Below, one piece after another: positions 1-8,180 of a DNA stretch of 64,000 nt. The notes under the pieces are model-generated. The model ran no database searches. It had not been told where the DNA came from and saw only the letters and a list, made by a program, of their open reading frames with translations. Every line of letters begins with the position of its first letter. Position 1 is the first letter of the stretch. Source of the DNA: Myxococcus virescens (GTDB lineage: Bacteria > Myxococcota > Myxococcia > Myxococcales > Myxococcaceae). The DNA lies in assembly GCF_900101905.1 (NCBI RefSeq), contig NZ_FNAJ01000023.1, positions 36,719-100,718 on the forward strand, in the 5' to 3' direction. A program made the position numbers and the translations under genes.

Positions 1-575
1 TCCTCGGCCTCCAGCACGGCGTCGCGCTTGCCGAAGAAGCGCTCCTGGAGCTCCGCCCGCATCTTCTCGCGGGTGCTGCGCTCCAGCTCCAGCATCTCCG
101 GGGACGCGGCGGGCTTGCGCCGGCGGGGCGTTTCGCGCTCCTCGGGTTCCGAATCGGACTGCGCCTCCGCGAGCTCGTCCAGATGCAGCCGCATGGACGC
201 GAAGGCGGAGCTCACCGTCGACCGCAGCTGCCCCAGGACGGCGGGGTTCAGGTCGTACACCGGCTTGACGGCCGCGCGCGCGTCCTGGCGCCGCTGCTGC
301 GTCATGGCGCGGTGGACGACCTCGTAGTCCCGCGCAGCCTTGAAGCCGGCGGGCGAGCTGGCTCGGAACGGCTTGCCGAGGTTCTCCTCCGCCAGCGCCG
401 GAATCTGCTGGCTGTAGAGACCCGGTGAGATGACGAATCCCGCGCCAATGGAGACGGCGAGCAGGAGAAGGACCTGGATGGCGCGCCGCCCCCAGACGCC
501 GTTGTCCAGTCCGAGGCGTTCGGCGAGCGCGTCCAGTGGACTGCGCCCGGGGGGCTGCGTTTCCGGTTCGGCCAT
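1..575 (-). CDS. 7TM-HD family phosphohydrolase (PgpH/YqfF-like), N-terminal part, cut by window edge
   Basis: The reading frame opens with ATG at 575 and stays open to base 1, so about 191 N-terminal residues are visible and the C-terminus lies outside. After a short cytoplasmic start there is one membrane segment at about residues 32-50 (IQVLLLLAVSIGAGFVIS), followed by a charged extracytoplasmic region with a VYDLNP motif. This matches the N-terminal 7TMR-HDED layout of the family whose later parts are seven membrane helices and a cytoplasmic HD domain hydrolysing cyclic di-AMP in studied members. The position directly downstream of phoH is the common arrangement. The HD domain itself is not in view, so activity is inferred from the family. 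Confidence 0.8.
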   Translation of the reverse strand, partial: MAEPETQPPGRSPLDALAERLGLDNGVWGRRAIQVLLLLAVSIGAGFVISPGLYSQQIPALAEENLGKPFRASSPAGFKAARDYEVVHRAMTQQRRQDARAAVKPVYDLNPAVLGQLRSTVSSAFASMRLHLDELAEAQSDSEPEERETPRRRKPAASPEMLELERSTREKMRAELQERFFGKRDAVLEAE

Positions 576-708
576 GGGGGTCCTCACCCTAGATAAGGCG
601 TCGCGGATCCTTCAAGGACGCAGCGCCTGGGAATATTCGCAAGGGTGGGATGGAGTACGCCCGCCCGGCAGGGTACGCGCGGGTGGGCGCAGGTAGGTAT
701 CGGCACCG

Positions 709-1794
<1,086 letters not shown>

Positions 1795-1881
1795 TGCGGA
1801 TTCTTCCTCGGTCTATGTCGCTACGGCTGACACCAACGTAACGCCGCCCCCAGGGCCGCGAAAGACGACTTTGTGTCAGGA

Positions 1882-2997
1882 CTAGCGCAAGGGTGGCAGG
1901 AGAATGAACTGCCGAGCGGCCAACCGCCGGTAATAGTACTCTTCCCGCCACGGGTATTTCAGTTCGCCCGGTTTCAACAGTCCAGCCTGCACCAAAGAAT
2001 CCAGACGTTCGGGCAGTTCACCGCGTTCCAGGCGAAACACCTCGAGCGCGGCCTCGATGCGGACGCGCTGGGCCTGGGAAACATGACGTTGGGCCGCTGA
2101 GTCCGCAAATACCGCGGGAACGCCCGCTTCGGGGTCCGGGCGCACGGCCCGGGGAACCACCAGCACTACTGCCGCCAGCACCCCCACGGTGGCGACGAGG
2201 CGCCCCAGCGGCCCCGCCACGCGAGCAAGCAGGCGCTGGTCACCAGGAACGGGGGCCGGGGCGCCCTCCGGGAGTATCGGCCGGACGTACTCGCCCTTCA
2301 CCAGGTTGTAGAGCGCCTTGCAGGTCTCGAACTCGCCCAGGCAGGAGATGTCCACCAGCTTGCGCAAATCCCTCCCGGGCGAGAGCTCATCGTAGATGCG
2401 CCGCTCCGAGGGACCGATGGCGCCCAGCTCCCCACCCTCTTCTCCGCGCGGCTGAGGCAGGGCCTTGATGCGCTCGAAGACCAGGTCGTCGCGGTGGATT
2501 TTCTGCCGGATGACCGGCCACTCATCCACCATCCGGAAGCCCTCCATGAGCACCGTCTCGGCGCGCAACGGATGGATGGCTTCCGCGTCCGGCTCCACCG
2601 GCTCCTGGATGAATTCGTAGGTGCCCGACTTCCAGGTGAAGAGACGGTAGAGGGTCTCCGTGGCCTGAAGCTGCATCATCGCCTGGAAGCGCTCGGCGGT
2701 GAGGGCCTGACTGGAGACGAGCACGTCCCCCAGCCGCTTGAGCGTGCGGCGCTGCGTCTCCAGGGCCGCCTCGAGCTGCGTCTCGGTGATGAGCTCCGAG
2801 CGCACCAGCATGGCGCCGATGAGCTCCTTGCGCTTCCGGGTGACGCTCTCCGCCTTGATGATGTGGCCATCGTTGAAGCCGATGCGCACTTCCTGGTCCT
2901 TGGCGCGGACGTGGAGCGTGCCCGTCTTCTGCTGCTGCCCGATGAGCTGCAGGATGTCGCCAATACCAAAGTCCTTCAGGGTGCCTTGCAGGGACAT
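1882..2997 (-). CDS. DUF4388 (PATAN) protein with C-terminal membrane anchor and pilin-like tail
   Basis: 371 residues. Residues 1-160 form a DUF4388/PATAN-type domain starting MSLQGTLKDFGIGDILQLI, with the typical GTLHV and GFNDGHIIKAE strands. A helical region with IYDELSPGRDLRKLVD follows at about 200-235. A single membrane segment spans 264-284, and residues 300-371 carry a short amphipathic helix and a KYPWREEYYYRR stretch reminiscent of the end of type II secretion pseudopilins. PATAN domains are common in myxobacterial signalling proteins; no enzymatic motif is visible. It begins 6 bases after the TPR/zinc membrane protein gene, so the two are likely co-transcribed. Function unknown. 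Confidence 0.8.
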   Translation of the reverse strand: MSLQGTLKDFGIGDILQLIGQQQKTGTLHVRAKDQEVRIGFNDGHIIKAESVTRKRKELIGAMLVRSELITETQLEAALETQRRTLKRLGDVLVSSQALTAERFQAMMQLQATETLYRLFTWKSGTYEFIQEPVEPDAEAIHPLRAETVLMEGFRMVDEWPVIRQKIHRDDLVFERIKALPQPRGEEGGELGAIGPSERRIYDELSPGRDLRKLVDISCLGEFETCKALYNLVKGEYVRPILPEGAPAPVPGDQRLLARVAGPLGRLVATVGVLAAVVLVVPRAVRPDPEAGVPAVFADSAAQRHVSQAQRVRIEAALEVFRLERGELPERLDSLVQAGLLKPGELKYPWREEYYYRRLAARQFILLPPLR

Positions 2998-3003
2998 CGC
3001 CGT

Positions 3004-5244
3004 TCACTCCCCCCGCCGCAGTCGGCGCAGACCGCGCAACGACAGCAGGTGGACACCCAGCAGCAGCAACGCCGCGGGCGCGAGCTTGAGGTAGAGGGGG
3101 GCTTCACCGTAGGGCCCTCGCACCAGGCCCTGGTGCAGGAGCACCGCGGCCAGCGCGAAGAGGAAACCGAACGCATACAGCGCGCCGCGGACCGGCACCC
3201 CCGAGGCCACGTGCCCCGCGCCGGATAGCACCGCGCCCAGGGCGTACGCCACGCGGCCCGTCCAGGCCTGATGCCGGTCCACCTGGAGCTGCTTGCGCGC
3301 CCTGAGTTGCTGCGGCACCAGCCCCCGGCGGGAGAAGACGTTGACGCACTGGCCACATTGCTTGCTGCCGATGCCCAGCTCCGGGTCGCAGCGCACGCAC
3401 ACCGCGCGGCCACAGCGCTCACACACCTTGGCCGCCTTCAAGCGGTCCCCCGAGAAGCCCCACAGGGCCAGCAGCACCGCCAGCGCCGCGGCCCCCGCGG
3501 AGGCCATGGGCCCAGGTGGAAGCCCCGGGAGCAGCCAGCGCGACACCTGCGTCTCCACCTGGCGCCCCGCCCCCGTGCCATCCGCGAGCGGAAGCCAGTC
3601 GGACTCCCCCAGCTGCGGGGCCAGCAGCAGCAGGTTGAGGAGCAGCCGGTCCTCCGGCGGCGGGTCCCGGACCAGCAGCGTTCCATCCAGCGCCTGCGCC
3701 GAGGCCATGGCCGTGGCGGCGCGATCCAGCTCCTTGCCGACCTCCGAGTCCGGCAGCGTCTTCGCCCTGCGGCGGACCACCTGCGCCAGGTTGTAGTGCG
3801 GAGCCGCCAGGTCCGGCGCCGACTGCGAGGCCTGCACGTAGAGCAGCGCCGCACCCTCCGGGTCTCCCAGCGCGACCAGGGTGTTGCCAAAGCGCGTGAG
3901 CAGGCGCGCATCCGAGCTCTTCAGCGCCGAAGCGGCCTTGAAGTGCGTCCTCGCCTCTTCCAGCAAGCCGCGCCGGGATTCGAAGTACGCCAGCGACAGC
4001 ACCTCCGCGAACGTCGCCGAGCGGGACTCCATCCGCGCCAGCACGCGCGCCCGCGCCTCCTCGGCGGACAGGCCGCCCCGCTCCAGGAGGTACACGTCCT
4101 CGGCCGGCGTGCCCGCGAACGCCGTGACGCGCGCGAGTTGCCCCGCCGCCAGCGGCAAGAGCCCCACGCCCGCCACCAGCACCGCCGCCACGACCCGCTC
4201 CTTGCGCGAGAGATAGAGGGACACGGTGGCCAGCATCACCAGCAGCGCGGGCAGCACGCCCAGCCCCAGCACCCACGGCAGGCTCAAGAGCAGCAGCCCC
4301 AGGACCAGGGACTGCCACCGGGAGACGACTCGCGGCAGCAGATGGTGGAAGTCATGCAGCGCGTAACGGAGCTTCCGTAGGAAGAACAAGCCCATCAGCA
4401 GCACCGCCGTGGCCCCCCAGGTCAGCAGCACCAGGGCGCCCAGGTCCGCCAACGCGGGCCGACGATAGCGGGCATCCTGCGCCAGTGTCGCCAGTGCCTG
4501 CCGCACCTGTCCCAACGTGCGGGACACGTCGCCCGGCTTCTCCAAGGCGTAGAGCTCCGCGAGTTCGAAGCGCGCGTAGGGAAGCCCCGGCGACAGCTCG
4601 ACCGCCACCTCCGCCAGCCGCACCGCGCCGGCCATGTCCCCCGCGCGGCGACGCACGGCCGCCTCGCGGAGGAAGCCCACGCTCAGGGGCTCCAGGTCCG
4701 TGGCGGCCAGTTCGACGCGCAACGTCCGCAGTTCCTTGAGGGCCGCCGCGGCGGCGTCCCGATCATTCGTCGCGCGGGCCTGCCGCCACCGGTTCCAGAG
4801 GGCCTCCAGGTCCGCATCTGTCACCCGCGGCGCCAGCACCGGGCTCAGCGTCACCGGCCTGGGGGTGATGACCGTGGGTTCATCGACCGGCGGAGGACTG
4901 GCCGCCGCGGGAGTCCGGCCATTGGCGGGAGCCGATTCGGCGGCCCTGACATTGCGCGCGGGCGCCCTGGGCGCTTCGTCGGCGTCCTCGGAGGAGGCAT
5001 CCTCCGCGGCGGGGGCGTCTTCTTCCGGCACGTCCTCCGCGTAGGCGGCGTCATCCACCGGATCCATGGACTCATCCCGCAGGTCGGGCTCCATGGGGCC
5101 CGGATCCACCTCGGGAAGGCGCGTGGGGGCTTCCAGCTGCGCGGACGCCACGACGGGCACCAGAAGCGTGAAGCCACTGAGAAGGAGGGCAAGAAGCGGC
5201 AGGCGGATCATCCAGAGGGTGGATTGTAGGCGACCCAGGGCCAA
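3004..5244 (-). CDS. TPR-containing polytopic membrane protein with Cys-rich zinc motif
   Basis: 746 residues. It starts with a signal or anchor segment (about 12-35). An acidic, Pro/Ala-rich linker (40-140) follows, then helical TPR-like repeats around 145-260. Membrane segments lie at about 267-289 and 312-372. A second TPR-like block covers 385-525, and another segment lies near 580-598. A zinc-binding cluster has Cys at 608, 611, 616, 619, 630 and 633, and the C-terminus carries more hydrophobic segments. No catalytic motif was recognised. Met12 (5211) is an alternative start that would still include the signal segment. It is divergent from mazG across an 83-base gap and is probably the first gene of a pair with the DUF4388 gene. 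Confidence 0.75.
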   Translation of the reverse strand: MALGRLQSTLWMIRLPLLALLLSGFTLLVPVVASAQLEAPTRLPEVDPGPMEPDLRDESMDPVDDAAYAEDVPEEDAPAAEDASSEDADEAPRAPARNVRAAESAPANGRTPAAASPPPVDEPTVITPRPVTLSPVLAPRVTDADLEALWNRWRQARATNDRDAAAAALKELRTLRVELAATDLEPLSVGFLREAAVRRRAGDMAGAVRLAEVAVELSPGLPYARFELAELYALEKPGDVSRTLGQVRQALATLAQDARYRRPALADLGALVLLTWGATAVLLMGLFFLRKLRYALHDFHHLLPRVVSRWQSLVLGLLLLSLPWVLGLGVLPALLVMLATVSLYLSRKERVVAAVLVAGVGLLPLAAGQLARVTAFAGTPAEDVYLLERGGLSAEEARARVLARMESRSATFAEVLSLAYFESRRGLLEEARTHFKAASALKSSDARLLTRFGNTLVALGDPEGAALLYVQASQSAPDLAAPHYNLAQVVRRRAKTLPDSEVGKELDRAATAMASAQALDGTLLVRDPPPEDRLLLNLLLLAPQLGESDWLPLADGTGAGRQVETQVSRWLLPGLPPGPMASAGAAALAVLLALWGFSGDRLKAAKVCERCGRAVCVRCDPELGIGSKQCGQCVNVFSRRGLVPQQLRARKQLQVDRHQAWTGRVAYALGAVLSGAGHVASGVPVRGALYAFGFLFALAAVLLHQGLVRGPYGEAPLYLKLAPAALLLLGVHLLSLRGLRRLRRGE

Positions 5245-5327
5245 CCGCGAAAACGAACGCCAGCCCGGCCGCCCACCTGCCGCGTTTGCCGGACAGCACC
5301 CGACCCGTGCGTGCTACAGGAACGTGC

Positions 5328-6518
5328 ATGGCGGACACGACGCTGAACCCCGGGGCGGAGCTGGAGCGACTGGTCGACATCATGCGGAAGCTGCGCGCTG
5401 AAGGCGGCTGCCCGTGGGATCGCGAACAGGACCTGCGCTCGCTGCGGCCCTACCTCCTGGAAGAGGCCTTCGAGGTCCTGGAGGAGATGGACCGGGTCGC
5501 CTACGGCGGCTCCTGGCGGACCTTCTGTGAAGAACTGGGAGACCTGCTTTTCCAGATTATCTTCCACGCCCAGCTCGCCTCGGAGCTTGGGGAGTTCTCC
5601 CTGGCCGACGTGGCGAAGGCCATTGGTGACAAGCTGGTCAGCCGGCATCCCCATGTCTTCGGCGACGGCCAACGCATGGAAGGCGCCGAGCAGGTCCTGG
5701 ACAACTGGGCCAAGCTGAAGGCCGCGGAGAAGAAGCGCAAGACGGGCCGGGAGGGCTCGGTGCTGGACGGCGTCCCCGTCGCCGCCCCGGCGCTGATGCG
5801 CGCCGAGCGACTCACGGAGAAGGCCAGCCGCATCGGCTTCGACTGGCCGGACGTCGCCAGCGTGCGCGCCAAGCTGACGGAGGAGATGGGGGAGCTGGAC
5901 GAGGCCATCGCCGCGAATGATCGGGATGCCATCGAGCACGAGCTGGGGGACGTGCTGTTCTCGCTCGCCAACCTCGCGCGCTTCGTAGGAGCCCCCGCCG
6001 AGGACGCGCTGCGGATGGCCATCCGCCGCTTCACCGCCCGCTTCCAGCACATCGAGTCCGCCCTCCGCGCCGAGGGTGTCGCCCTGGGGGATGCCACCCT
6101 GGAGCACATGGAGCGCCACTGGCAGGAGGCCAAGGCGCGAGAAAAGGCCCTGCCGTCTCCGACCTGGGTCCCTCGCGCGCCCGTCACCACGCTGCGGCTG
6201 GGCGTGGCGGATCTTCCCGCGCAGCGCGCCTTCTGGGATGCCCTGGCGCCCCGGCTGGGGTGGATCACCCGACGGGCTCCGGCGGCGGATCAGGCCCTCT
6301 ATGAGGACGGGGGCATCCTGATCGCCTTCGAAGCCGCCGGGACGCCCACGACGGGCTTGCGGCTGGCCCTGACGGCCCCCTCCCCGGCGGCTGTGGAGCG
6401 GCTCCCCGGCATCCTCGCGGAGATTCCGGGGAGCCGGCTGATCCAGCACCAGGCCGGCCGGCTCACCTTTCAAGATCCCGCAGGGCTGGTGTGGGAATAT
6501 ACGACTTCGGTAGAGTGA
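5328..6518 (+). CDS. mazG: MazG nucleoside triphosphate pyrophosphohydrolase fused to a VOC-like C-terminal domain
   Basis: 396 residues from ATG 5328; an in-frame TTG at 5286 would add 14 residues without similarity. Residues 15-265 hold two MazG modules. The first has GGCPWDREQ, EEAFEVLEE and EELGDLLF; the second has EEMGELDEAI and ELGDVLFSL, supplying the metal-binding Glu/Asp sets. MazG hydrolyses (d)NTPs to monophosphates and pyrophosphate. About 114 further residues (from about 282) read as one glyoxalase/bleomycin-resistance (VOC) fold half, with TLRLGVADLPAQRAFWDAL and a terminal FQDPAGLVWEY. The usual MazG length is about 260-275, so the extension is additional. It is divergent from the TPR membrane protein gene and precedes rpsT. 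Confidence 0.88.
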   Translation: MADTTLNPGAELERLVDIMRKLRAEGGCPWDREQDLRSLRPYLLEEAFEVLEEMDRVAYGGSWRTFCEELGDLLFQIIFHAQLASELGEFSLADVAKAIGDKLVSRHPHVFGDGQRMEGAEQVLDNWAKLKAAEKKRKTGREGSVLDGVPVAAPALMRAERLTEKASRIGFDWPDVASVRAKLTEEMGELDEAIAANDRDAIEHELGDVLFSLANLARFVGAPAEDALRMAIRRFTARFQHIESALRAEGVALGDATLEHMERHWQEAKAREKALPSPTWVPRAPVTTLRLGVADLPAQRAFWDALAPRLGWITRRAPAADQALYEDGGILIAFEAAGTPTTGLRLALTAPSPAAVERLPGILAEIPGSRLIQHQAGRLTFQDPAGLVWEYTTSVE

Positions 6519-6587
6519 TTTTCCTCGCAGGTGCCCTCGGCGGGGCGTCCAGAGCCCGGAAATCCCGGCTGGAGGCCCACACCCGCC

Positions 6588-6616
6588 TTGACGCCTGCGA
6601 GGCGTCGCAGTAAGGA
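6588..6616 (+). promoter_or_regulatory. Candidate sigma70-type promoter of rpsT with internal hairpin
   Basis: TTGACG (6588-6593) and TAAGGA (6611-6616) are separated by 17 bases, about 40 bases upstream of the rpsT start. A perfect 7-bp inverted repeat, gacgcct-gcg-aggcgtc (6590-6606), overlaps the -35 and spacer and could be an operator. The -10 match is only moderate. Confidence 0.4.
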
Positions 6617-6658
6617 CGGCCCCTCTTTTTAGCCTGCCATTACCGCTGGAGATTTCTC

Positions 6659-6934
6659 TTGGCCAACACCAAGTCCGCAGAGAAGCGTCACCGTCAGTCC
6701 CTGAAGCGCCGTGCGCGCAACATCACCGTGCGCGGTGAGGTGAAGACCGCCGTCAAGTCCGCCCGCGAGGCGCTCGGCAGCAAGGATGGGGCGAAGATGA
6801 CGGACGCCATCAAGTCGGCCGCCAAGGCGCTGAACAAGGCCGCCACCAAGGGCGTGCTGCACAAGCGCACCGCTTCCCGCCGCATCTCGCGTCTCGCGAA
6901 GGCCGCCACCAAGGCCGCCCGCGCGCAGGCCTAG
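6659..6934 (+). CDS. rpsT: 30S ribosomal protein S20
   Basis: 91 residues, basic throughout, starting MANTKSAEKRHRQS and ending in an Ala/Lys/Arg-rich helix, as in bacterial S20, which binds 16S rRNA early in 30S assembly. The start codon is TTG at 6659, with GGAG at about 6648-6651 as ribosome-binding site. No ATG exists in the right place, and a non-ATG start is also known for S20 in E. coli. It is monocistronic: mazG lies upstream with its own 140-base gap and a hairpin follows. Confidence 0.96.
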   Translation: MANTKSAEKRHRQSLKRRARNITVRGEVKTAVKSAREALGSKDGAKMTDAIKSAAKALNKAATKGVLHKRTASRRISRLAKAATKAARAQA

Positions 6935-6945
6935 TCGAAGCCTCG

Positions 6946-6964
6946 GGGCCACCTCGCGTGGCCC
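6946..6964. terminator. Hairpin between rpsT and lptE-like gene
   Basis: A perfect 7-bp stem gggccac / gtggccc with a 5-base loop begins 11 bases after the rpsT stop. There is no long T run on either side, so it may be a bidirectional pause or weak terminator. Confidence 0.5.
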
Positions 6965-6988
6965 TGCTTCATCCGTGCAGGCTGCCGG

Positions 6989-7008
6989 GAGGAGGCTCTT
7001 GCCTCCTC
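6989..7008. terminator. Second hairpin overlapping the end of the lptE-like gene
   Basis: A perfect 8-bp stem gaggaggc / gcctcctc with loop tctt overlaps the stop codon of the minus-strand lipoprotein gene (7007-7009). Together with 6946-6964 it separates two convergent genes. Confidence 0.45.
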
Positions 7009-7537
7009 ACCAGGCGCCCGCGAGCCGGTCGTACCCATCCCGCATCAAGACCTCCGCGAGGCGCTCGAGCGCGACCTGCCGGTTCGCCTCCGCCTCCAGG
7101 ATGTCTCCGCTCCCCAGCACGTAGTCCTCCGAGCCGAAGACCTCCGTCTGCTTGAGGACCTGTCCGTCCTTCACCACGCGGATCTGCGCCCGAGCGGAGA
7201 CGCGGAAGAAGAAGCCCGGGCTGGTGCTCTTGCCCACGACGGTCGTCGGCGTGTTCGCCACCGACAGCACCGTGCCCTCCATGCGCCCGTCGCAGGACTC
7301 CGCGCGGCCCAGCCGGCCCACGCGGATCAGCTCCTGCCGTAGGAAGCGCGTGAAGACCGTTTCCAGCGTGGGCTCGGGCGTGGCGTTGACGAAGACAGGC
7401 GCGCAGAGGGACGTCACGCCAGCCGGGAGCCCGTCTCCGCGAGGCGCCAGGCGGTAGCCACAGCCCGCGGCTACCCACATTCCCACCACCACGCCAATTC
7501 GAAGACGCCGGGGTCCGACAGCGCAGGGTCGCGACAT
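7007..7537 (-). CDS. LptE-like LPS-assembly lipoprotein
   Basis: 176 residues from ATG 7537. Arg residues, then a hydrophobic segment (IGVVVGMWVAAGC) ending in a lipobox, indicate an outer-membrane lipoprotein; Cys is followed by GYRLAPRGDGLP, the opening typical of LptE (RlpB). Further conserved-looking stretches are APVFVNATPEPTLE, LRQEL and ALERLAEVLMRDGYDRL. LptE plugs the LptD barrel and helps insert lipopolysaccharide. A longer start at 7591 would put 18 unlikely residues before the signal sequence. It follows leuS and a zinc-ribbon gene; in E. coli lptE also follows leuS, and that synteny supports the call. The exact family match needs a profile search. Confidence 0.75.
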   Translation of the reverse strand: MSRPCAVGPRRLRIGVVVGMWVAAGCGYRLAPRGDGLPAGVTSLCAPVFVNATPEPTLETVFTRFLRQELIRVGRLGRAESCDGRMEGTVLSVANTPTTVVGKSTSPGFFFRVSARAQIRVVKDGQVLKQTEVFGSEDYVLGSGDILEAEANRQVALERLAEVLMRDGYDRLAGAW

Positions 7538-7568
7538 GCGCGGCACCCTACCCGGCCCGATCGGCCCG

Positions 7569-8147
7569 TCAAGACAGAGGGCCACCGTCATGTGTCGGCG
7601 GAGGCGGCGGCGGTGACGACTCGCCGTCGACAGCCACGCCGCGCACCCGCAGGGCCTCCGCCAACGACGTCCACGCCGCCAACAGCCGCGTGTCCCGGGG
7701 AGAGCCCCGCCGCGCCAACCCCAGGGGCCAGCGCACCAGCGCCCCCTGCCGAGGCACCAGGACGAGCCCGTGTGAGCGGCACGTCAACGCCAGCAGGACG
7801 CCCAGCGCCGCCATGCCCACCCCCAGCACCTTCAGCGCGACGGGCTGCGCCCACAGGCCCAGCAAGGCGAAGGCGGTCAACGCCAGCGCCTCCCGGAAGT
7901 AGCGCGACTCCAGCCGCGCCTCCCGCAGCGAGTCCAACTCCACGGGAGGCACCATGACCGACGGGTGCGGTTGATAGAAGAGCCGCGTCCCCTGGCCGGA
8001 AAGCAGGCGCCCTCCGCCCAGGTCCGCGACGAAGAACGGCTCCTCCGGTGCCGGCCCCCCGGGGAGGGGCGCGTCGGGAAGCACGGCCTCGCAGGCAATG
8101 CACCGCGGGCGGCCCGCGGGTTGGGGCCGCCCACATGCACCACACAT
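7569..8147 (-). CDS. Zinc-ribbon membrane protein of unknown function
   Basis: 192 residues from ATG 8147; a GTG at 8168 is also in frame. The N-terminus carries CGAC (residues 2-5) and CIAC, a short zinc ribbon. A soluble part with FFVADLGGGRLLSGQGTRLFY follows, then two adjacent membrane segments (FREALALTAFALLGLW and VLGVGMAALGVLLALTC), and a C-terminal cytoplasmic tail ending in a poly-Pro stretch. It sits 33 bases after leuS and 31 bases before the lptE-like start, so it is probably part of a leuS-lptE transcript. I do not recognise a family with known function. Confidence 0.7.
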   Translation of the reverse strand: MCGACGRPQPAGRPRCIACEAVLPDAPLPGGPAPEEPFFVADLGGGRLLSGQGTRLFYQPHPSVMVPPVELDSLREARLESRYFREALALTAFALLGLWAQPVALKVLGVGMAALGVLLALTCRSHGLVLVPRQGALVRWPLGLARRGSPRDTRLLAAWTSLAEALRVRGVAVDGESSPPPPPPTHDGGPLS

Positions 8148-8180
8148 GACGAGGACCTCGGCCGGCACCCGGGTCCCCGC

